A stretch of 30,618 bases of DNA from Actinocrinis sp046724665. Its GTDB lineage: Bacteria; Actinomycetota; Actinomycetes; Streptomycetales; Catenulisporaceae. Both the position numbers and the translations under genes were made by a program. Location of the stretch: NCBI GenBank assembly GCA_046724665.1, contig JBKOWZ010000089.1:1-30618 (forward strand), in the 5' to 3' direction. Shown here piece by piece: positions 8,655 through 14,212 of this stretch (position 1 is the stretch's first letter; the number at the start of each line of letters is the position of its first letter). Under the pieces are notes generated by a model. The model was not told the origin of the DNA. It searched no databases and saw only the letters and a program-made list of their open reading frames with translations.

Positions 8655-9287
8655 CTACCCAAGGCGGCGCCGTGTAGCGGCCCCCGGATGAGTGCGTGCA
8701 AACGCCTCATCTATCAACGCATTGAGGTCCGCGCCGCCGTCGTGCCTGGTCCACGCCGCGACCGCCACCTGAAACGCCGTCAGGGCGACGCCCGCGACCA
8801 GTGACGGCCCCAGATCGTCGTCATCCGCCGCAAGCCCCTCGCGCCGCGCCAACTCGGCGGCCAGTTCCTCCTGGAGGACGGACTGGTGCTCAAGGAAGCG
8901 GCGGTGCAGCGCCGGAGTCTCGAACAGCAGACGTGTCAGGGGCAGTGCCTTCTCCGGCTCCAGCGTCAACTGCTCGGCCGCGACCGCGAAGGCCGCGCGC
9001 ATCGCCGCCTCCGCGCCTTCCCCGTCCGGCCGAGCGGCCAATTCCGCACGGATCGCGTCGCCCAAGTCACTGATCGACTGGACGACGACGTCCTCCTTGG
9101 ACTTGAAGTACCGGAAGAAGGTGCGGCGGGACACCCCGGCCGCCGCCACGATCTGATCGACCGTGGTTTCCTCGTAGCCCTGTCTGGCCACCAGGCGCAG
9201 CGCGGACTCGCCGAGCTGGTCGCGGACCAGCCGCCGCTTGCGCTCCGCCATGCTCAGCGGCGCGAGAGCCTCGGCACTGGTGTGCAT
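8655..9287 (-). CDS. TetR-family transcriptional regulator
   Basis: The 210-aa product has an N-terminal helix-turn-helix: TVDQIVAAAGVSRRTFFRYF followed by KSKEDVV, the classic TetR helix 2-3 and YF-K pattern. An all-helical ligand domain with a run of acidic residues follows, and the C-terminus ends in an Arg-rich tail. ATG 9287 was chosen; GGTGA lies about 5 nt upstream. It is divergent from an SDR gene, with 124 bp between the starts, which is the usual arrangement for a regulator controlling its neighbour and itself. Inverted repeats in that gap are listed separately. The ligand is unknown and is probably a substrate or product of the SDR. Confidence 0.92.
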   Translation of the reverse strand: MHTSAEALAPLSMAERKRRLVRDQLGESALRLVARQGYEETTVDQIVAAAGVSRRTFFRYFKSKEDVVVQSISDLGDAIRAELAARPDGEGAEAAMRAAFAVAAEQLTLEPEKALPLTRLLFETPALHRRFLEHQSVLQEELAAELARREGLAADDDDLGPSLVAGVALTAFQVAVAAWTRHDGGADLNALIDEAFARTHPGAATRRRLG

Positions 9288-9315
9288 CTGGTCACCATAC
9301 CATCTCGCACGATTC

Positions 9316-9374
9316 AGTGCCAGAGACGGCACTCGAAGTCAGACTTGACACTGAGTGCCATCGAGGGCATCCTG
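9316..9374 (+). promoter_or_regulatory. Divergent promoter region with probable TetR operators
   Basis: AGTGCC (9316-9321), six bases, GGCACT (9328-9333) form an 18-bp palindrome of the size TetR dimers bind. A third half-site AGTGCC lies at 9354-9359. The SDR promoter is probably TTGACA at 9345-9350 with CATCCT at 9369-9374, so the third half-site falls inside its spacer. On the opposite strand CTGGCA overlapping the first half-site, with TATGGT 18 nt later, could be the tetR promoter. The sequence CGAGATGG also appears on each outgoing strand (9300-9307 and 9382-9389). All binding is inferred. Confidence 0.5.
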
Positions 9375-9411
9375 TGTAGTACGAGATGGGCGCCAGTGGA
9401 ATGGAGTGGAC

Positions 9412-10326
9412 ATGGAGCGCTGGACAGCGGATCGGATCGGCGATCAGACCGGCCGGACCTTTATCGTGACCGGGGCCAACAGTGGCCTCGGATTCGAGAC
9501 GGCGCGCCAGCTCGCCGCGCACGGAGGCAGGGTGCTGGTCACCGCGCGCAGCGAGTCGAAAGGCGCGGACGCCGTGGGGCGCATCCGTGCCGCGCATCCC
9601 GGGGCGGTCGTGGAATACCGCCTCCTGGATCTTGCCGACCTGAATTCCGTGCGCCGGTTCGCCGAAGCGGTCCTGGATGACGGGATCGCGGTGGACGTGC
9701 TCGTGAACAACGCGGGGGTGATGATGCCGCCGCGCCGGCTGACCCCGCAGGGCTTCGAGTCCCAGTTCGCGACCAATCATCTGGGGCACTTCGCGCTCAG
9801 CGGCCTGCTGTTCGAGCAGATCGCACGGCGCGGCGACCCGCGTATCGTGACCGTCAGCTCCACGCTGCACAAGCGCGGCTCGATCCACTTCGACGACCTG
9901 ACCGGGGAGCGTTCGTACTCGCCGACCGGCTACTACATGCAGTCCAAGTTCGCGAACGTGCTGTTCGGGCTTGAACTCGACCGGCGGCTACGCGCGATAG
10001 GCAGCCCGGTGCGCTCGGTGCTGGCGCATCCGGGGTACTCGGCGACGAACTTGCAGACCTCAGGTCCGACCGGACTGGCCCGGCAGGTGTTCAGGCTGGG
10101 CAACCGGTTGCTTGCACAGCCGGTCGAAATGGGCGCGCTCAATCAGCTCTACGCGGCGGTAGGTTCCGACGCGCAGAGCGGAAAGTTCTACGGTCCGGAC
10201 GGCTTGGGCGAGAACCGCGGCTATCCGACCGAGGTGCAGCCTGTCGCCTCAGCGAAGAACGAGGAGACCGCCCGGCGGCTGTGGTCCCTGTCGGAAGAGC
10301 TCACGGGAGTCACATGGAAGCTGTGA
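9412..10326 (+). CDS. Short-chain dehydrogenase, retinol-dehydrogenase/protochlorophyllide-reductase-like
   Basis: The 304-aa SDR shows TGANSGLG (residues 20-27), NNAG (99-102), the N-H-L-G-H-F segment (122-127) typical of the retinol dehydrogenase/WWOX-like subfamily, the Ser of VSS (149-150) and YMQSK (Tyr175, Lys179). The ATG at 9412 has GGAG 5 nt upstream. The frame is open a little further up, but that region is promoter. It is divergent from tetR and probably repressed by it. In actinobacteria such enzymes are often induced by small hydrophobic aldehydes or ketones, but the substrate here is not known. Its stop codon lies in a duplicated 18-bp unit. Confidence 0.92.
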   Translation: MERWTADRIGDQTGRTFIVTGANSGLGFETARQLAAHGGRVLVTARSESKGADAVGRIRAAHPGAVVEYRLLDLADLNSVRRFAEAVLDDGIAVDVLVNNAGVMMPPRRLTPQGFESQFATNHLGHFALSGLLFEQIARRGDPRIVTVSSTLHKRGSIHFDDLTGERSYSPTGYYMQSKFANVLFGLELDRRLRAIGSPVRSVLAHPGYSATNLQTSGPTGLARQVFRLGNRLLAQPVEMGALNQLYAAVGSDAQSGKFYGPDGLGENRGYPTEVQPVASAKNEETARRLWSLSEELTGVTWKL

Positions 10327-10359
10327 CAAGAACGTACAACACGACAAGAACGCACGACA
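10324..10359 (+). repeat. 18-bp tandem duplication starting at the SDR stop codon
   Basis: TGACAAGAACGTACAACA (10324-10341, first three bases are the stop) is followed at once by CGACAAGAACGCACGACA (10342-10359); 15 of 18 bases match. Confidence 0.8.
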
Positions 10360-10439
10360 CCAGAACCGTCGCTGCAACCTGACATCCACCACCCGGTCAG
10401 TCCAGCCCTACCTGCGCAGCCCCGCAGGCCGACACCGGC

Positions 10440-10552
10440 ACCAGGCACTTGCAACGCACCAACAACGCGCCAACAACGCACCGGCACCGGACACCGGCAC
10501 CGCACCGGCCCTGGCTCGATACCAGGCACCGACAACGCACCGGCACCGACCG
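10440..10552. repeat. Degenerate CACCGG-rich low-complexity tract in a gene-free stretch
   Basis: The 358 bases between 10327 and 10684 hold no convincing gene. The centre is built from short direct repeats based on CACCGGCACCG and CAACGCACC; for example ACCAGGCAC..CAACGCACC occurs at 10440-10460 and again at 10521-10541. No tRNA or strong promoter was seen. Confidence 0.5.
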
Positions 10553-10667
10553 CGCACTGTCATCCTCACCGTGCAGCGGTATTCGGGTCTGCTGCGAGGG
10601 CCGCACAAGAGTCAACTGCTCGACGAGGGTTCAAGCTCAGGATGCGGTCGTGGCGTATCGCGTCGCG

Positions 10668-10684
10668 TCGTGGCCCCGCCACGA
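10668..10684 (-). terminator. Compact hairpin directly after the amidohydrolase stop
   Basis: TCGTGGC (10668-10674), CCC loop, GCCACGA (10678-10684). The 7-bp stem abuts the TGA stop at 10685-10687 of the minus-strand gene. Confidence 0.5.
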
Positions 10685-11644
10685 TCAGACACGCAGGCGA
10701 TAGGCGCGTTCGGCAGTGCCGCCGAAGACGTCAGCCTGCTCGTCTGGCGACAGTCCGGCGACCAGTTGTGCGGCGGCGTCGGCGACCTGCGGGTAGGTCG
10801 CGGCGAGCAGGCAGACCGGCCAGTCCGAGCCGAACATCATGCGTGAGGGCCCGAACGCGTCCAGTGCCACTTCGGCGTAGGGGCGCAGCGACGCTACGGT
10901 CCACGACGCGTGATCCGCCTCGGTCACCATGCCGGACAGCTTGCAGAACACGTTCGGCTCGGTGGCCAACTCGCGCAGGTGCGACGCCCACGGCTCCAGG
11001 TCGCCCGACGTGATCGGCGGCTTGGACACATGGTCGAGCACAAAGGTCAGCTGCGGCAGTGCGCGGACGGTCTCCACGGCCGCGGGCAGCTGATGCGGCA
11101 TGGTGAGCAGGTCGTAGCAGAGTCCTGCTTCGCCGACCGCTTGCAGCCCTCGGCGCACGTCTGGTCGGCACAGCCAGCGCGCGTCGGCCTCGCTCTGCAC
11201 GAGGTGGCGGATGCCGACGAGCAAGTCGCCGCCTGGAGCGAGGCGCAGCGCGGCGAGATCGTCGGCGATCTGCGGCGACGTGAGATCGGCCCAGCCAACC
11301 ACCCCGGCTATGGCAGCAGTAGCGCCGTCCACAGTCACGGAATCGCCGATCGCACTCACCGCGCGCCCGGACTCGCCGGCTGTGCTGGTTGCACGCTCCG
11401 ACGGGATTGTCGTGCTGCCGGCTGAGCTGGACTCGGCGGCTAGCACGAGGAAGTCCCGCGTCTCGTCGATGTCGGCCAGCACCTGGACCAGGATGCTGCG
11501 TTCGATCCCGGTCGCAGCCAACTCGGGCGCGAAGTCAGCGAAGGTAAAGGTCCGACGGATGGCTGCCGTGTCAGGGCCATCGAGCCAGGCCTGCTCACGC
11601 CTACTTAGATCCCAAAGGTGGTGATGTGCGTCGATTCTGGTCAT
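10685..11644 (-). CDS. Amidohydrolase, COG3618/L-fuconolactonase-like, with a low-complexity insertion
   Basis: The 319-aa TIM-barrel metal hydrolase begins with DAHHHLWD (residues 5-12), giving the first metal-ligand histidines. It continues with GIRHLVQSE, FVLDHVSKP and FGSDWPVC near the C-terminus, the Asp of which is the expected catalytic/metal residue. This is the amidohydrolase-2 family that includes lactonases and decarboxylases acting on sugar lactones and aromatic acids. Between the LAAE strand and GVVGWADL there is a Ser/Thr/Ala/Gly-rich insertion of about 40 residues (roughly 70-112), where relatives usually have a short turn. ATG 11644 is the first residue of the conserved start; no clear ribosome site. 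Substrate unknown. Confidence 0.85.
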   Translation of the reverse strand: MTRIDAHHHLWDLSRREQAWLDGPDTAAIRRTFTFADFAPELAATGIERSILVQVLADIDETRDFLVLAAESSSAGSTTIPSERATSTAGESGRAVSAIGDSVTVDGATAAIAGVVGWADLTSPQIADDLAALRLAPGGDLLVGIRHLVQSEADARWLCRPDVRRGLQAVGEAGLCYDLLTMPHQLPAAVETVRALPQLTFVLDHVSKPPITSGDLEPWASHLRELATEPNVFCKLSGMVTEADHASWTVASLRPYAEVALDAFGPSRMMFGSDWPVCLLAATYPQVADAAAQLVAGLSPDEQADVFGGTAERAYRLRV

Positions 11645-11769
11645 GAGCCGACCACCAGGCTTGAGAGCGTCATGCAGAGGACTTTAGTCGGTTTGGTCAA
11701 GAGACATCGGGTCGGTGGGTGCGCTGCGTCCTGCTGCGTCCGTGGGCGCAGTGCCCCTCGCCCTAGCCC

Positions 11770-11801
11770 CTAGCCGATGACAGTGCTAGCCGATGACTGT
11801 C
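11770..11801 (-). repeat. 16-bp tandem duplication over the lipoprotein stop codon
   Basis: CTAGCCGATGACAGTG (11770-11785) and CTAGCCGATGACTGTC (11786-11801) match at 14 of 16 bases. The second copy (first in transcription) contains the real stop (complement of CTA, 11786-11788). Confidence 0.8.
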
Positions 11802-12373
11802 ACGGTGAGGGTCCAGAGTTGGGTTGGCGGTCCGTGCGGGTCGGCGGGGAAGGAGGACGTCGTAGTCACCTGCGCTCGTCCCACGGACACGGCGGTTGCG
11901 GTGGCGGCAACTGCTGCTGCGACGCCGTCCGTAGTGCGCGGGGTTACTGCCACGGTGTGCGGGGCGGACGAGATGAGGGGTGTCCAGCGGTAGCCGGGCG
12001 CGGCCTTCAGATCGATGAGGATCTTCGTGCCGACGTGTACGCACAGCGCGGCGGGAAGGGGCTGCCCGGCTCGCCAGCTCAGTGCGACGGTGCCCGAGTG
12101 GCACGGTGACGTGGGTGGCGGTGGGGGCAGCGCCGGTGACGTCGGTGACGCTGATGCCGGGGGCAGCGATGTCGGCGATTGTGGTGGCGACGCCGGTGAG
12201 GCGCCTGGTGCCGAGGCCGAACCGCCAGTGGTGGGAGAGATCGTTTGAGCGCTCGAGGCGGTCGGGCTGGTGCTGGTCGCGGCCCGGGATGCGCATGCGG
12301 ACGTCGCCAGCGCCAGGCAGGCGCAGACAGCTGCGAGGGCTGACATCGCTTGAGTCGCATGTGGTGATCGCAT
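11786..12373 (-). CDS. Lipoprotein with chagasin/I42-like Ig-fold domain
   Basis: The 195-aa product has a signal peptide ending in LATSAC with Cys27 as probable lipidation site, then a Ser/Pro/Thr/Ala linker of about 65 residues, then a domain of about 100 residues. The domain has the features GTKILIDL, GYRWT, ATAVSVGRA and TQLWTLTV. The GY-x-W turn and the closing Trp-containing strand resemble the I42 (chagasin) cysteine-protease-inhibitor fold; this is a pattern-based guess. Two Cys flank the first strands (PCHSG and ALCVHVG) and could form a disulfide. ATG 12373 has AAGGAG 7 nt upstream. It lies 147 bp downstream of the mntP-type gene on the same strand and is clearly related to the protein at 13489-13938. 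Confidence 0.75.
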   Translation of the reverse strand: MRSPHATQAMSALAAVCACLALATSACASRAATSTSPTASSAQTISPTTGGSASAPGASPASPPQSPTSLPPASASPTSPALPPPPPTSPCHSGTVALSWRAGQPLPAALCVHVGTKILIDLKAAPGYRWTPLISSAPHTVAVTPRTTDGVAAAVAATATAVSVGRAQVTTTSSFPADPHGPPTQLWTLTVTVIG

Positions 12374-12504
12374 CGTGCGCTCCTTCCGGACGTGGCCGGG
12401 TTCGCTGCCTGATGCCGTTTCGACTTCGACGTGCGTGGTGGGTGGGTGGTTCCGCCGGTCTGGTGGCGTCGTGTGAACTGGTAACGCGGGTCGCCAGGCG
12501 AGGT

Positions 12505-12529
12505 GGGCTATCCGACGGGGCTATCCGAC
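12505..12529 (-). repeat. 13-bp-period tandem duplication over the mntP stop codon
   Basis: GGGCTATCCGAC occurs at 12505-12516 and 12518-12529. The stop of the minus-strand gene (complement of CTA, 12521-12523) lies in the second copy as written. Confidence 0.8.
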
Positions 12530-13090
12530 TAAACGGGCGATCAGCAGGTAGATGCCAAGGCCGGCTAGGGCAGTGGCTGCGAGCTTCTCGGCGAACTCGC
12601 GAGAGTGCTCGGACAGTCGTGAGCCGAGGCGCATCCCGAGTTGGGAGGCCAGGGCTGCCTGGACGGCGATGGCGAGGATGACGACGGGCACGGGCAGCCG
12701 GGACAGGCCGAGGGTGAAGCCGATGGCCAACTCGTCGAGGCTGATCGAGAGCCCCAGCGCGATCAGTGCCACGCCGCCGACGTCGATGAACGAGCGGGCG
12801 CGGGCCTGTTCGCCTTCCTCATCCTCGGCGAACAGCATCCACGCGCCGACAGCGATGAGCACGGCGGCCGCGACGTACTCGGCGACGTTGCCAATCAGGT
12901 GGGCGAGCGGCGCGCCGAGAGCCAAGCCGACCAGTGGCATGCCGGCCTCGAAGATTGTGAACAGCGCGGTGATCCGGCGACGGGCCGCGCCTGTCAGTCC
13001 CGCCGCGCCGGCGGCTGCGGCGATGGCGAAGGTGTCCACGCCCAGGGGCAGCACGAACGCGACCAGTTTCGCGATCTGGGCACTGTTCAC
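12521..13090 (-). CDS. mntP: MntP-family manganese efflux pump
   Basis: The 189-aa membrane protein shows six hydrophobic segments and the internal two-fold symmetry of the MntP family: PLGVDTFAIA in TM1 (Asp19) and SISLDELAIG in TM4 (Asp119), plus FTIFEAGMPLVG in TM2. The family exports Mn2+ to prevent toxicity. An acidic loop (EDEEGEQ, about 89-95) separates the halves. The start is GTG 13090, without a Shine-Dalgarno sequence. Its GTG overlaps the TGA of a possible 14-codon leader ORF as GTGA, suggesting translational coupling. Upstream lies a 15-bp minisatellite. In other bacteria mntP is controlled by MntR or a yybP-ykoY riboswitch; I did not recognise either here. Confidence 0.87.
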   Translation of the reverse strand: MNSAQIAKLVAFVLPLGVDTFAIAAAAGAAGLTGAARRRITALFTIFEAGMPLVGLALGAPLAHLIGNVAEYVAAAVLIAVGAWMLFAEDEEGEQARARSFIDVGGVALIALGLSISLDELAIGFTLGLSRLPVPVVILAIAVQAALASQLGMRLGSRLSEHSREFAEKLAATALAGLGIYLLIARLVG

Positions 13091-13131
13091 GGCAGCAGCT
13101 GGAGGCGGTACTCGTCGCGAGAGGCGATCAT
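13087..13131 (-). CDS. Possible 14-residue leader peptide coupled to mntP
   Basis: An ATG at 13131 opens a short frame coding MIASRDEYRLQLLP and ends in TGA at 13089-13087. The stop overlaps the mntP start as GTGA. It would explain how mntP is translated without its own ribosome site. The ATG has only a weak GTGA upstream, so this may be chance. Confidence 0.3.
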   Translation of the reverse strand: MIASRDEYRLQLLP

Positions 13132-13169
13132 GGTCACGGGTTGACGATAGCGGACGATGACGATGCAGG

Positions 13170-13335
13170 CAGGACTCACTCGGGCGGGATTCATGGGGGG
13201 ACAGGACTCACTCGGGCAGGACTCACTCGAGTGGATTCACTCGGGCAGGACTCACTTGAGCGGGACTTACTCGGGTCGGATTCACTTGGGAGGGATTCAC
13301 TCGGGCAGGACTCACTTGGGCAGGAGTCGATGGGG
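13170..13335. repeat. 15-bp minisatellite, about 11 units
   Basis: Consensus CAGGACTCACTCGGG. Units begin near 13170, 13185, 13202, 13217, 13232 (14 bp), 13246, 13261, 13276, 13291, 13306 and 13321; two extra bases precede 13202. Units at 13170 and 13202 are identical, and 13217, 13246 and 13306 differ by one or two bases. It fills the gap between mntP and the plus-strand gene at 13489. As 15 is a multiple of 3, one plus frame (TTG at 13141 to TAG at 13365) reads DSLGQ-like five-residue repeats, but it has no ribosome site and I do not call it a gene. Confidence 0.9.
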
Positions 13336-13368
13336 GTAGGACTCGTGCCGGCGAGGTCGGTTTAGTGG

Positions 13369-13482
13369 GTGCGCGGATTGGTGTGACGGCGCGGCGGCGG
13401 CGTCGGGAGAGATCGAGTCGGGTTAGAGGGTGCGCGGATTGGCGGCCGGATCGGCCGCGAGCCCGGCCGCAAATCCGCGCAC
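13369..13482 (+). promoter_or_regulatory. Long hairpin with a duplicated left arm ahead of the small Ig-fold gene
   Basis: GTGCGCGGATT at 13430-13440 pairs with AATCCGCGCAC at 13472-13482. After one mismatch GCGGCCGG (13442-13449) pairs with CCGGCCGC (13463-13470), giving 19 base pairs and a 13-nt loop. The same left arm also occurs at 13369-13379, so the right arm has two possible partners. The hairpin ends 7 nt before the next ATG. It may be an attenuator, a terminator of upstream transcription or a protein site. Confidence 0.6.
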
Positions 13483-13488
13483 GCTCTT

Positions 13489-13938
13489 ATGCTTCGCGGT
13501 ATGGATTCCGGCAGGGTCGAGGTCTTTTATCGGATCGGTGATCCGCTCCCTGATGTGCTGAGGGTTCGGCAGGGGACTGAGATCGCGGTTATGTTGACGG
13601 GGACGGCGGGCTACGCGTGGACTGCGGTGGAATCGCAGAGTCCGGAGGTGGTACGGGTCGTAGCGGCAGAGTCGAGGGAGTCCGGGGAGTCGGCGGCGTC
13701 GGGGGAGCCCGGGGAGTCCGGGGAGCCGGAAGAGTTGGGGGAGTCTGGGGAGTCGGGGGAATCGGCGGAGTCCGGGGAGTCCGGGGAGGTGACGGTGGCG
13801 ACGGCTGTGGCCGTTGGCGTCGGGCGGGCAGAGTTGCGTTCCACGACATCGTTTCGCGGTGATCGGTTCGGGCCGCGCACGCAGTTGTGGCGGCTGGTGG
13901 TGGACGTTTTGCCGGTCACCGACGGCGTACGGCTGTGA
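13489..13938 (+). CDS. Small chagasin/I42-like protein with an inserted Gly-Glu-Ser repeat, no export signal
   Basis: The 149-aa product (or 145 aa from ATG 13501) has no signal peptide. Its framework matches the lipoprotein at 11786-12373 along the whole domain: PLPDVLRVRQGTEI against PLPAALCVHVGTKI, GYAWT against GYRWT, ATAVAVGVGRAELRSTTSF against ATAVSVGRAQVTTTSSF, and GPRTQLWRLVVDV against GPPTQLWTLTVTV. A low-complexity insert of about 40 residues made of GES/SGE units sits between the VVRVV strand and VTVATAV. No ribosome site precedes either ATG. TATGCT at 13488-13493 could be a -10 box giving a leaderless mRNA from 13501. Function is unknown; protease inhibition or binding is only a fold-based suggestion. 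Confidence 0.7.
   Translation: MLRGMDSGRVEVFYRIGDPLPDVLRVRQGTEIAVMLTGTAGYAWTAVESQSPEVVRVVAAESRESGESAASGEPGESGEPEELGESGESGESAESGESGEVTVATAVAVGVGRAELRSTTSFRGDRFGPRTQLWRLVVDVLPVTDGVRL
13664..13790 (+). repeat. 9-bp coding repeat rich in G-runs
   Basis: Units close to GAGTCCGGG encode Glu-Ser-Gly. Nine runs of four or five Gs occur at 13684, 13701, 13711, 13720, 13737, 13747, 13755, 13774 and 13783, several only 5-6 nt apart. This can form G-quadruplexes in the coding strand and in the mRNA. Confidence 0.8.
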
Positions 13939-13969
13939 TCGGTTCCTGACGGTGATCGGTTCCTGACGG
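13936..13969 (+). repeat. Perfect 17-bp tandem duplication starting at a stop codon
   Basis: TGATCGGTTCCTGACGG at 13936-13952 is repeated without change at 13953-13969. The first three bases are the stop codon of the small Ig-fold gene. Confidence 0.9.
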
Positions 13970-14021
13970 TGCTGTGGCTTCTGGGCGACGGTGGGCTTCG
14001 GGGTCTGCGGGCCGGAACATC

Positions 14022-14036
14022 TGTCGTGGCAGGAAG
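14022..14036 (+). promoter_or_regulatory. Upstream motif shared with the BNR-protein gene
   Basis: TGTCGTGGCAGGAAG matches 14 of 15 bases of the motif at 5876-5890 (minus strand). It lies about 176 nt before the TTG start of the large secreted protein. TTGACT directly follows at 14037. Confidence 0.35.
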
Positions 14037-14212
14037 TTGACTCGGTAAAATCTTCATTGCACGGCCGGTTCCGGGGCCGTCTCATCTTGCGGACATTCGT
14101 TCCGCTTGTCATATTCACCTGGCGATTGCACGCGATCCTGCGTGAACGTCCTTGCATCCTGTGCGTCGGTCCCTGCCGGGCGATGCCCGGTGGTCTGAGA
14201 GGATGTCCCGCC

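Noticed and set aside
10221..10615. Minus-strand Cys/Val-rich frames after the SDR gene
   Set aside because: They follow from the CACCGG-type simple repeats; no start, motif or codon bias supports a gene.
10600..10650. A GGTTCAAG stretch resembling a tRNA T-loop
   Set aside because: The flanking bases do not form a 5-bp T-stem and no acceptor or anticodon arm can be drawn.
13141..13365. Plus-strand frame with DSLGQ-like five-residue repeats as a pentapeptide-repeat protein
   Set aside because: It is produced by the 15-bp DNA repeat, lacks a ribosome site, and the spacing of Asp and Leu does not follow the A(D/N)Lxx rule of that family.
13141..14000. CRISPR-like array
   Set aside because: The repeats are 9 to 17 bp and directly adjacent, without unique spacers of constant length, and no cas genes are present.
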